Of a stretch of DNA of 64,000 nucleotides, positions 44,033 to 53,400 are shown one piece after another. The notes below the pieces were generated by a model that was not told where the DNA came from, did not search any database, and worked only from the letters and a program-made list of their open reading frames with translations. Made by a program: the position numbers and the translations under genes. The number at the start of each line of letters is the position of its first letter. The first letter of the stretch is position 1. The stretch spans positions 186,001 to 250,000 of the forward strand of contig NZ_CP102665.1 in the NCBI RefSeq assembly GCF_026427355.1. Direction: 5' to 3'. Source of the stretch: Sphingobium sp. JS3065 (lineage in GTDB: Bacteria; Pseudomonadota; Alphaproteobacteria; Sphingomonadales; Sphingomonadaceae).

Positions 44033-46558
44033 TTGGCTGACCGCGTGCGTATCGCGATCGTCGGATCGGGGCCGGCGGGGCTGAGTGCGGCCGCGCGCGC
44101 CGTCCAATTGGGGCTTTCCCACCTGCTGATCGAGAAGACGGACCATCTGTCCGACACCATCTTCAAATATCAGAAGGGCAAGCATGTGATGGCGACGCCC
44201 AGCCAGCTCGTGCTGCGTTCCGACTGCGATTTCGAGGCGGGCAAGCGCGAATCGATTCTGGACCGCTGGAACGCGCAGGCGGCGGAGCAAGGCATCAACG
44301 TCGCCTATAATGCGGAGGTGAAGGCCATCGTCGGCACCGGCGATCCCATAACCGGCAGCATCCACAAGATCGTGGAACGCAAGCGCGACGGCACCACCGA
44401 CACCAGGGAAATCCAGCGCCTGGCCCCGCCCTATCGCCTGAGCTTGAGCGATGGCCGGGAAGTCATCGCCGATGCGGTGATCATGGCCATCGGCACGCAG
44501 GGCAACCCCAATCTGATGCGCGTGCCGGGCGCCGATCTTCCTCATGTGCAATATCAGCTTGATGATCCAGCCGCTTATAATGATGAGCATATCTTCGTCG
44601 TCGGCACTGGCGACGCGGGCATCGAAAACGCCATCGGCCTTGCCGCCGACGAGGCGCAGGGCAATGCCGTCACCATCCTCAACCGATCGACCGAATTCGC
44701 CAGCGCCAAGGCCGCCAACGTCAAGGCGCTGATGGCCGCCGCCGAAGCGGGCCGCCTTTCCATCATGACCGAGACGACCACCGCGAAGATCGAGTCGGGC
44801 TTCATCACGCTCGACAGCCGCGATGGCGAGGTGAAGCTGAAATGCGATCGCATCATCGCGCGCATGGGTTCCGCCCCGCCCCGCGCCTTCGTGGAAAGTT
44901 GCGGCATCGAATTCACCAGCGGCGACCGGCTGGCCTTCCCGAAATTGTCGCCGGTCTTCGAAAGCACCGCCCCCGGCATCTTCGTGATTGGCGCGCTGGC
45001 GGGCTATCCGCTGATCAAGCATTGCATGAATCAGGGCTATGACGTCGTCGAATATATCAATGGCAATCGCGATCTGAAGCCTGCGGACGAACCGATACTG
45101 GCCGCCAAATTCGCGGGTCTGCCGGAAAGGAAGAGCGTCGCGGAGTGGCTGGAGTTCCTCCGCGGCAATGTCTCGATCCTGGAGGGCCTCTCCCCCCTCC
45201 AGATGCGCGAGTTCATGCTCGACAGCGAAGTGCGGGCCTATCGCAAGGGCGATCTGATCTTCGAGCGTTACGACCCCGGTTCCTCCCTCTTCGGCGTGGC
45301 GCAGGGCCAGGCGCTGGTGGAGGTCAGCCCTACCCTCGACGTCCCCATCGACCGGGGATCGATCTTCGGGGAGGTCGGCCTGATCTCCGGCCGCCGCCGT
45401 GGCGCGACGGTGCGGGCGGGTGCGGACTCGATCATGGTGGAGGTGTCGCGCACGGCGGCGCTGAAACTCATGTCCTCCAACCCCCCGGCCAAGCGCGCCA
45501 TCACCCGCATCTCGACCGAGCGGCAATTGCTGCAACTCTTCGGCGCGGGCCTGACCCCGGCGGACCTGGCCGAAGTCCTCGACACCGTCGAAATCCAGAC
45601 CGTCAAGGCGGGCGAGCCGATCATCACCGAAGGCGACATCGGCAACGACATCTATGTGATCCGCGTCGGCTCCATGATCGTGGAGAAGAAGATCGGGGGG
45701 AAGAACGTCTTCCTCTCCTACCTCCCCGCCGGCAGCTATGTGGGCGAAATGGCGCTGATCGCGGGCGGACCCCGCACCGCCACGGTCAAGGCGACGGTCA
45801 AGTCCGAAGTCATCAAGCTGAACGGCGAGGCGTTCGCCCGGCTGATGGCCGCCAAGCCCGCCCTGCTGGAGCGCGCGCGCCGCGACATGGCTGCCCGGCA
45901 GGACGTCAACGCCTTCATCGAAAGCCGCAAGGACAGCTTCTCGACCGTCGTCGACATGTATTCGGAGACGGCCAAGTTCCTGGTCGACAACGGCATCGGC
46001 GAAGCGACCGACGTGCTGCTGATCGACGAGCATCTGTGCGTCGGCTGCGATAATTGCGAAAAGGCCTGCGCCGACAGCCATGACGGCCTTTCCCGCCTCG
46101 ACCGGGAAGCGGGGCGCACCTATGCCCACCTGCATGTGCCCACAAGCTGCCGCCATTGCGAGCATCCGCACTGCATGGCCGACTGCCCGCCCAACGCCAT
46201 CCATCGCGGCCCGGACGGCGAAGTCTTCATCGACGATAGCTGCATCGGCTGCGGCAATTGCCAGCGCAACTGCCCCTATGGCGTCATCCGCATGGACAGC
46301 GTGCCGCCGAAGAAGCCGGGGCTGCTAAGCTGGATGCTCCTTGGGCAAGGCCCCGGCCCCGGCGAACCGTCGAAGAAATGGCGCGCCAAAAATGCCGAAC
46401 CCGGCGTCGAAAAGCCCAAAAAGGCCATCAAATGCGACATGTGCTCCGGCATTGACGGCGGCCCCGCTTGCGTCCGGGCCTGCCCGACCGGCGCCGCGAT
46501 CCGCGTCGCGCCGGAGGATTTCCTGACCGTCGCCCGCCTTGATGGGGATGCGCGCTGA
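44033..46558 (+). CDS. Flavoprotein fused to two cNMP-type domains and four [4Fe-4S] motifs
   Basis: An 841-residue cytoplasmic protein. Residues 5-340 are a thioredoxin-reductase/YpdA-like FAD/NAD(P) domain (GSGPAG at 11-16, MAIGTQGNPN, and GTGDAG in the second dinucleotide fold). At ~390-490 and ~505-625 are two Crp-type cyclic-nucleotide-binding folds (RKGDLIFERYDPGSSLFGV and KAGEPIITEGDIGNDIYVI). At ~667-820 is a DmsB/HycB-like ferredoxin part with cysteine sets CVGCDNCEKAC, CRHCEHPHCMADC, CIGCGNCQRNC and CDMCSGIDGGPAC. It could pass electrons between NAD(P)H and a membrane partner, gated by ligand or redox state. The TTG start has GGGGG upstream. It overlaps the next gene by 1 nt. Confidence 0.85.
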   Translation: MADRVRIAIVGSGPAGLSAAARAVQLGLSHLLIEKTDHLSDTIFKYQKGKHVMATPSQLVLRSDCDFEAGKRESILDRWNAQAAEQGINVAYNAEVKAIVGTGDPITGSIHKIVERKRDGTTDTREIQRLAPPYRLSLSDGREVIADAVIMAIGTQGNPNLMRVPGADLPHVQYQLDDPAAYNDEHIFVVGTGDAGIENAIGLAADEAQGNAVTILNRSTEFASAKAANVKALMAAAEAGRLSIMTETTTAKIESGFITLDSRDGEVKLKCDRIIARMGSAPPRAFVESCGIEFTSGDRLAFPKLSPVFESTAPGIFVIGALAGYPLIKHCMNQGYDVVEYINGNRDLKPADEPILAAKFAGLPERKSVAEWLEFLRGNVSILEGLSPLQMREFMLDSEVRAYRKGDLIFERYDPGSSLFGVAQGQALVEVSPTLDVPIDRGSIFGEVGLISGRRRGATVRAGADSIMVEVSRTAALKLMSSNPPAKRAITRISTERQLLQLFGAGLTPADLAEVLDTVEIQTVKAGEPIITEGDIGNDIYVIRVGSMIVEKKIGGKNVFLSYLPAGSYVGEMALIAGGPRTATVKATVKSEVIKLNGEAFARLMAAKPALLERARRDMAARQDVNAFIESRKDSFSTVVDMYSETAKFLVDNGIGEATDVLLIDEHLCVGCDNCEKACADSHDGLSRLDREAGRTYAHLHVPTSCRHCEHPHCMADCPPNAIHRGPDGEVFIDDSCIGCGNCQRNCPYGVIRMDSVPPKKPGLLSWMLLGQGPGPGEPSKKWRAKNAEPGVEKPKKAIKCDMCSGIDGGPACVRACPTGAAIRVAPEDFLTVARLDGDAR

Positions 46559-47448
46559 TGGCCACCCGCCTTTCCGACCGATCCGTCCCCCGCGCCCGCC
46601 GTGCCAAGGGTGAAGTGCTGCATGACGGCTTCCTGCGCCACGCCGGATTCCGCTGGCTGAAGATCGCCGCGCTGATCAGCGTCCTTGCCATCGTCAGCTA
46701 TATGCTGGTCGACGTCACGCCGCATCATAATGGCGGTAGCTGGTACGGATACGCCATGGGCACGGTCGGCGTGCTGCTGATCCTCTGGCTGACGCTGCTC
46801 GGCCTGCGCAAGCGGGCGATGACGCGGGGCCGCTGGTCGCTGAAGGCCTGGTCCTCCGCCCATGTCTATCTCGGCCTCAGCCTGATCGTCATCGCCACGC
46901 TGCACACGGGTTTCCAGCTTGGCTGGAACGTCCACACGCTGGCCTATGCGCTGATGATGCTGGTGATCCTTTCCGGCCTGTTCGGCATCATCGTCTACGC
47001 GACCCTGCCCGCCGCGCTCAGCAACAACCGCGCCGAAATGACGCAAGTGCAGATGCTGGACGCCGTGCGCGCCATCGACCGCCAACTGCACGACGCCGCC
47101 CAACCCCTGCCCCATGACAAGGCCGCCCTGGTCCGCCAGTCGCTGGAACAAGACCCGTTCGGCGGCAGCCTGCTCAACCGCCTGTCCGGCCGCTATCCAC
47201 GCTGCGCCACCGCCAGGGCACAGGCCGCGCTCCGCCACTGGACCGGGGACAAGCCTGACACCGGGAACGATCCGCTGGAACGGATCGACGCCCTGCTGGA
47301 ACGCAAGCAGGCCATGCTCGCGCGTCTGAGGCGGCACCTGAAAATCAAGGCGCTGCTGGAAATCTGGCTCTACGTCCATATACCCGCCACCTTTGCCCTG
47401 CTGGCCGCGCTGACCGCGCACATCGTCAGCGTCTTCTTCTACTGGTGA
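46558..47448 (+). CDS. Cytochrome-b-like integral membrane protein
   Basis: A 296-residue protein with about five membrane segments. Histidines lie inside or at the ends of helices in SSAHVYLGLSLIVIATLHTG, GWNVHTLAYALMML and YVHIPATFALLAALTAHI, spaced like the axial ligands of a di-haem cytochrome b. It is translated through TGATG overlap with the flavo-iron-sulfur protein and precedes a decahaem cytochrome. It is therefore the natural inner-membrane link between cytoplasmic and periplasmic carriers. No known family name fits with certainty. Confidence 0.7.
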   Translation: MATRLSDRSVPRARRAKGEVLHDGFLRHAGFRWLKIAALISVLAIVSYMLVDVTPHHNGGSWYGYAMGTVGVLLILWLTLLGLRKRAMTRGRWSLKAWSSAHVYLGLSLIVIATLHTGFQLGWNVHTLAYALMMLVILSGLFGIIVYATLPAALSNNRAEMTQVQMLDAVRAIDRQLHDAAQPLPHDKAALVRQSLEQDPFGGSLLNRLSGRYPRCATARAQAALRHWTGDKPDTGNDPLERIDALLERKQAMLARLRRHLKIKALLEIWLYVHIPATFALLAALTAHIVSVFFYW

Positions 47449-47455
47449 GCGCGTC

Positions 47456-49327
47456 ATGAGCTTCCTAGTCCGCCAGATCAGCCTCACCGCCGATGGCCGG
47501 GAGATCGTCCGCGCCGCCACCCTGCCCAAGCCGCAGCTTTCGCTGGGCAGGGCGGCGGAAAACGACATCCACCTCCCCGACCTCGCGCTGGAGCCGGACC
47601 ATGCCCGGATCGAGCAGGTCGATGAGCGCACGATCCGCGTCCGCGCCACCGGAACGCTAGGCTTCGACCTTGAGGGCCGTACGGTCCTGCGCGCCGAAAT
47701 CGACCCCGCCAAGGGCGCGGAACTGCGCTTCGGCGGTCATCGCATCACCGTGTCGCGGGCCGAAGACGGCGCGGCCATCCTCTCCATCCGCCGGGTCGAC
47801 GCCGTGTCGGAGGCTTCGGAGGAAAAGGAGGAGGCCAGGGTCTTCTCCCTGCGCGGGCTGCTGCCGGGCAAGCGGCTGACGGCCTGGAGCATGGCGCTGG
47901 CGATCCTGATCGGTTTCCTTGCCATCCCGATCTGGAGCTACGCCAGCCGCCCGGCGAACGACACGCGCAACATCCACGAGGTCATGGGCGACAAGAGCTG
48001 GTCTTCCGGACCCCTCAGCCAGGCCCACCACGCCCTGGAAGGCCGCTGCGAAACCTGCCACGAAAAGGCCTTCGTCTCGGTCCGCGATAGTGCCTGCCAG
48101 ACCTGTCACAAGGACGTCCACGACCATGCGCCTGCCGCTCGCATCGCCATGGCGCGTGCCGAACCGGGCCTTGGCGGCAAGTTCCTGGCAGGGGTGGCAT
48201 CGGCCTTCGGCAAGCCGCCCGAAGGCGCTTGCGTCGACTGCCACCGCGAGCATGAAGGCGCAGGCCCGATGCAGCCTGCCCCGCAGGCTTTCTGCACCGA
48301 TTGCCACGGCACGCTGAAGGACCGGCTGAAGGACACCAAACTCGGCAATGCCGCCGATTTCGGCACCAGCCACCCGCAATTCTCGGCCCTTGTCCAAACA
48401 ATGCCCGGCAAGCATCCCCGCTTTACCCGCGCCTCGCTCGACGGCAAGCCGATGGATGACGGCGGACTCAAATTCCCGCATGACATCCACTTGTCGGCCA
48501 CGGGCGGTGTCGCCAAGATGGCGCGGACGATGAAGACGCAATATGGTTTCGGCGATAGGCTGGCCTGCCAGGATTGCCACAAGCCTACCGCCGACGGCGT
48601 GCGTTTCCTGCCGGTGAACATGGAGCGCGATTGCCAGATGTGCCACAGCCTCGCCTTCGAGACGATCGGCGGAACGGTGCGTACGCTACGCCACGGCCAG
48701 CCCGATCAGGTGATCGCCGACCTGCGCGCCTATTACCGCTCAACCGGCCCGGCCCAACCCATGGCGTTGGGCGGCATGGCGCGGCGGCGGCCCGGCGACT
48801 ATGCGCAGGGGCGGATCTATCACGCCTATTTCGGTGCGGCGGCGGCGCGTCCCTCCCGCGCCGACGATGCCATAAGGGCGGTCTTCTCCGAGGGCGGCGC
48901 CTGCTATGACTGCCACACGGTCACACCGCCCGGCGCGAACGGCAATGCGAGCTGGCAGGTGCTGCCGGTGCATCAGCCGATGCGCTATATGATGAACGGC
49001 TGGTTCGACCATGCCGCGCACCGCACGGAAAAATGCGAAAGCTGCCACGCCGCGCCCAGATCGCATGATGCGAAACAGTTGCTGCTGCCCGGCATCGACA
49101 GTTGCCGCACCTGCCATGGTGGGGAAAAGTCCAAGGCGGACGTGCCATCGGGCTGCGCCATGTGCCATAGCTATCATGTCGGTGATGGAGCGCCCTGGGC
49201 ACCGGCTGACCGGATGAAAAAAGTTGGCAATTCAGGCTCGCTGCGTGTTCCTGCGAAGGCAGGAACCCAGTCCCGCCTTCAGAACGGGACTCCTGCCCCC
49301 GCAGGAACACGTGGTTTGGACACATAA
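47456..49327 (+). CDS. FHA-domain membrane-anchored decahaem cytochrome c
   Basis: A 623-residue protein. Residues ~1-110 form an FHA-like beta domain (PKPQLSLGRAAENDIHLPD). A membrane anchor follows at ~142-163 (AWSMALAILIGFLAIPIWSY). The periplasmic part has ten CxxCH haem motifs (CETCH, CQTCH, CVDCH, CTDCH, CQDCH, CQMCH, CYDCH, CESCH, CRTCH, CAMCH), spread like cytochrome c3/c7 repeats. The last ~25 residues (RVPAKAGTQSRL...) are translated from a REP-type inverted repeat. A cytoplasmic phospho-recognition domain joined to a periplasmic multihaem chain is unusual and suggests kinase-linked assembly control. Confidence 0.88.
   Translation: MSFLVRQISLTADGREIVRAATLPKPQLSLGRAAENDIHLPDLALEPDHARIEQVDERTIRVRATGTLGFDLEGRTVLRAEIDPAKGAELRFGGHRITVSRAEDGAAILSIRRVDAVSEASEEKEEARVFSLRGLLPGKRLTAWSMALAILIGFLAIPIWSYASRPANDTRNIHEVMGDKSWSSGPLSQAHHALEGRCETCHEKAFVSVRDSACQTCHKDVHDHAPAARIAMARAEPGLGGKFLAGVASAFGKPPEGACVDCHREHEGAGPMQPAPQAFCTDCHGTLKDRLKDTKLGNAADFGTSHPQFSALVQTMPGKHPRFTRASLDGKPMDDGGLKFPHDIHLSATGGVAKMARTMKTQYGFGDRLACQDCHKPTADGVRFLPVNMERDCQMCHSLAFETIGGTVRTLRHGQPDQVIADLRAYYRSTGPAQPMALGGMARRRPGDYAQGRIYHAYFGAAAARPSRADDAIRAVFSEGGACYDCHTVTPPGANGNASWQVLPVHQPMRYMMNGWFDHAAHRTEKCESCHAAPRSHDAKQLLLPGIDSCRTCHGGEKSKADVPSGCAMCHSYHVGDGAPWAPADRMKKVGNSGSLRVPAKAGTQSRLQNGTPAPAGTRGLDT
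49244..49311. repeat. REP-type inverted repeat at the 3' end of the cytochrome gene
   Basis: Two 21-bp arms (49244-49264 and 49291-49311), CGTGTTCCTGCG..GGCAGGA and its inverse, match except at two central bases. They enclose another small inverted pair (GTCCCG/CGGGAC). The repeat lies within the last codons of the decahaem cytochrome. Confidence 0.8.
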
Positions 49328-49344
49328 AGGGGGGAGCAAAGGCC

Positions 49345-50214
49345 ATGCTGATCGCACAGGTCACGGACATCCATCTGGGTTTCGACCCCGACAACCCCGC
49401 CGAGTTCAACCGCAAGCGGCTGGACCAGGTGCTCCGCGCCCTGAACGATGGCCCCAACCGCCCCGACCTTTTGCTGGCGACCGGCGACCTGACAGATCGG
49501 GGAGACGCGGACAGTTACCGCCGCCTCGCCAACGCCTTCAGCCAATGCGATTTTCCGGTCTGGCCCTGCATGGGCAATCATGACGACCGTGCCCAATTCG
49601 CCCAATATTTCCCGCACATCCCTCAGGAAGACGGCTTCGTCCACTATGTGATCCCGCTGGAGGACCGGCGGATCATCATGCTCGACACGCTGGAGCCGGA
49701 CCGGCACGGCGGCGCCTTCTGCGAACGCCGCGCCGCGTGGCTCTCCGCCCGGCTGGATGAGGATGCGGAAACCCCGACGCTGATCGTCATGCACCATCCT
49801 CCGGTCGAGGTCGGCATAGACTGGATGAACACCCACCCGGAAGAAGCATGGGTCCAACGCTTCACCGCCGCCATCGCAGGTCGTCCGAACATCCAGGCGA
49901 TCCTCTGCGGCCACATCCACCGCGCCATCACCGCCCCATGGCAGGGCACCACCATCGCCATCTGCTCCTCAACCGCCCCCCAACTGGCGCTCGACATGCG
50001 CCCCATGGACCCGGAAACCCCCGACAACCGCCCGATGATCGTCGCAGACCCGCCCGCCTATGCGCTGCATCGCTGGACGGACCATGGCCTGATCACCCAT
50101 TTCGCGACAGCCGACGATCATGTGATGCTGGCCAAGTTCGACGCAGGAATGCAACCGCTGGTGCGAATGCTGATCGATGAGCGTCCGGTTTCCAGTTCCG
50201 TTCGCCCTGAATAG
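49345..50214 (+). CDS. CpdA-like cyclic nucleotide phosphodiesterase (metallophosphoesterase)
   Basis: A 289-residue class III phosphodiesterase-like protein. Metal-binding motifs are TDIHLG, ATGDLTDRGD, CMGNHDD, MHHPP and CGHIHR, in family order. CpdA-type enzymes hydrolyse cAMP or act on other phosphodiesters. GGGGGG lies just upstream of the ATG. Its closeness to a protein with two cyclic-nucleotide-type domains hints at local control, but this is inference; a housekeeping phosphoesterase is also possible. Confidence 0.82.
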   Translation: MLIAQVTDIHLGFDPDNPAEFNRKRLDQVLRALNDGPNRPDLLLATGDLTDRGDADSYRRLANAFSQCDFPVWPCMGNHDDRAQFAQYFPHIPQEDGFVHYVIPLEDRRIIMLDTLEPDRHGGAFCERRAAWLSARLDEDAETPTLIVMHHPPVEVGIDWMNTHPEEAWVQRFTAAIAGRPNIQAILCGHIHRAITAPWQGTTIAICSSTAPQLALDMRPMDPETPDNRPMIVADPPAYALHRWTDHGLITHFATADDHVMLAKFDAGMQPLVRMLIDERPVSSSVRPE

Positions 50215-50428
50215 GGCCTGAGCGTCGGAAATAGTCCTATGCCTGTTGCGACCTTGGTAGGCAGTCGAAGGAACCACTCAGATGAACGCGGAGAAGGGTG
50301 GAGGGGAAGATTCGGAGGTTGTGCCATTTCCCCTCCACCACGCTTCGCGCGGTCCCCCTCCCCACGCTGCGCGCAGGGAGGATTTTAACGTCGCTATTGC
50401 CCGAAATCCGCCGCAAATTTCACAAATC

Positions 50429-53400
50429 CTACTGACCCAACGGAACCTTGAGCGGCGGCCTCCAGCCCTTCATGTCCACCTCATCGCTGACCTTGTAGGG
50501 TATTCCCTTGGAGGTCAGGAACAGCCGCTCCATCTCCGGCCGGGTAAAGGGCCGCGAACCCAAGCGCCCGAACACCGCGATCTGCCCGCCCGTCTCGTCC
50601 ACCGCACGGTCGCGGTCCAGCCCCTTGGACAGGGCCAGCGCCGGTGAGGGCGTCCGCGCCCAGGCGATCAGTTCCGGCTTGGGCGCGGGTGAGAAGCCGT
50701 AGAAATTCGGCTGGCTGGCCGGGCTGGTGAGCTGGATCACCTTCATGCCCGCCCGCCCATCCGCGACATAGGCGAACAGCGACGCATTGGTCGTGCCGAC
50801 GATCACATCCTCCACATCGGTCATCTGGCCGCCGAAGCTTTCTTTCCTGTAGATGCTAGGCCGCAGCGGATTGGTGATGTCGATGATCGCCAGCCCCTCC
50901 GCCTTGGCGGCGACATAGGCATAGGTGCGCGCCAGATAGATGCGCCGCGCATCGGCCAGCTTCACGGTCGCGGACGGCACCGCCACCGGATCGGTCAGGC
51001 GCGACACGTCGAACAGCTTCAACCCCTCCGCATCCGTGACCCAGAGATAACGGAACTGGATCGCACTCGCCCGGGCATCCTTCAAAGGCCGCACGGCGGC
51101 CAGGCGCGGATGCAGCGGATCGGCCAGATCGACCACCACCAGCCCCACATCGGCGGTGATATAGGCGATCTGCCCCGCCAACTGGATATGCCGCGCCCCG
51201 TTCAGCACGCCATCGGGGTTCCAGGTGACGGCCCGTTTCAGGAAATTGTTGCGGAACTCGCCGTCGGCCATGGTCTCGATATTGACCATGATCAACCCCT
51301 CGACGCTGTCCGTCACCGCCGCATAGCTGTAGATCGGCAGGAACGGTTGTTCCTGGTTGATCTCCCGCAATTCCTTCGTGTTGCGCAATGGATTGATCGG
51401 CTGGTTCGTCGGCAGCGCCATGCAGGTCGCATTCTTCGACGCCACGCCGCTATTGTGGCCGAGTTTCGAGAAGGGGCCGCTCACTATCGGCTCGGAAAAG
51501 CCCTTGTTCGCGATGGGCGCCACGTCATAGACGCGGAAACCGCCCTTCCCTTCGGCCACATACATATATTCGCCGCGCAGTTGCAGGCATCCGACACGTC
51601 CCGCCGTACCCTTCACGACATTGCGGAATTCCTCCACGGCCTGGGTTTCGCCCGAAGCCTTCTTGTCGAAGAACTTGCCGCGCACCCAATTCTTCAACTC
51701 GCGCTTGTTCTGATCGACATGCAGCTTCCAATAGTCGGGATAGGCATATTTATGGAGATAGCTGCCGATCACGGCCTGGGGTTCGTCCCATTCGGTGACG
51801 CGGATCGCCTCGAAGCCCCCTTCCAGGCCGGTCCAGGCGTTCATCCCCACGAAGTTCACGAAATTGGTGCCGAGCAGCAGCAGTTGCGACATGATCGCAT
51901 TATTGTCGTCCTTCGCCGACAAATGACAGTCGGAACAGGTCTTCGTCTCCGTCCTGCGCACCGTATGCGGGAAATGCGGCGCGAACGCCTGCGACGAAAA
52001 GCCGATGCCGGACACAGGCGGCTGCTGAATATAGATGCGCTCGCGATTGATATTGGTGGAGGACAGGACCAGCGCCGAAGTCGACCGCACCGGCGCGGTT
52101 TCATTGCCCTTGGTGGTCATATGCTTGCCGAGCTGGAACATTTCATCCCGCGCCACCTGCGGGTTATAGGTCGCGAAGTTGCGCGTCTCCTCCCCGTCAT
52201 AATGGTGGAGCGACGTCTTCCAGTTCGCCTCGATGGGCAGGTGGCAACCGCCGCAACTGGTCGTCCAACTGAGGTGACAGGTGAAGCAGGCCATATTGTC
52301 GTCGCCATGCGCCCGGTCCGCCTGCGCCACGCCGGGTCCGAAGGCGAAACTGCCATCCTCCGCGCCCGACCGGCTCATCAGCTTGGCCCGCGCCGCCTTG
52401 GCGTTGAAGTGCGGATTGACCGGATCGACGCTATCCTTCACCAGCGACACTTCCCATTCCAGCTTCGGATCAACGATGGAGCGCTGGATCAGCCGCTGCC
52501 GCCCGCTGGCGTCATAATACCATTCGAACCGCCGCTTGCCGTCCGGATTGCGCAGCAGAGCCAGGTTCGTCCCCTTGGGCGGCGCGGCGGGGCCGGACGT
52601 CAGCAGCGTCGGATAGGCGTCGGCCGTCCCATGGCAATCCTTGCACCCGATCTCGATGGCGTTCGCCACTTCGCCATAGATGAAGCCGTTGCCATGGCTA
52701 TCCTGCGCGAAATGGCAGTCCGCGCATTGCAGCCCCTTTTCGGCGTGAATGTCCATCAGATGCACCGACTTGCCCGGATTGGTGCCGGGCTGGACGAACT
52801 TGTCCTCACCCTTCCTCCGCCATTTTTCCGGATCGTCGGGCGAGACGATCTTGCCGTCCGCGTCGAGCAGATTGCCCTCCCGGTCGCGCTTGAAGACGCC
52901 GCGGAAGTTCCAGCCATGGCCGTGATAGTCCGCGAATTGCGTGTCCTTCGCCTTGTCGTTCAGGTCGTAGACGTTGCGCAGGAAATCCAGATCCGCCCAT
53001 TTCCCTCGCGGGCTGGCCCCTTCCGGATTGCGTTCCAGCGTCTGGTGCGTCTCGGCGGCGGTCGGATATTTCTGCTTCTCCGGCCACATCAGAGGGGCGT
53101 CGGACTCATAGTCCCACATGGTGTAGCCCAGATAGCTGTTCAGGAAGATATTGGGCTGGTGCATGTGGCAGTTCATGCATTGCGCGGTCGGGATGGCGCG
53201 GGTGAAGGCATGGCGGATCGGGTGGCCGCTCTCCTTGACGGCGGCGACCGGATGATCCGGCTTGACGGTCTCGCCATGCGGACCTTTCAACCCGCCATGG
53301 CTCGTCTTGGCCGCGATGGTGGGATCGACCGTGGCGGACTGCCCGTCGCGGCCATATTGGGCGTAGACCAGGCTGTGGCGCGGCTCGCGGTCATTGGCAT

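Noticed and set aside
44030..46204. A 724-codon minus-strand frame opposite the flavo/iron-sulfur gene
   Set aside because: The plus strand carries clear FAD, cNMP and [4Fe-4S] motifs; the minus frame is a GC-bias artefact.
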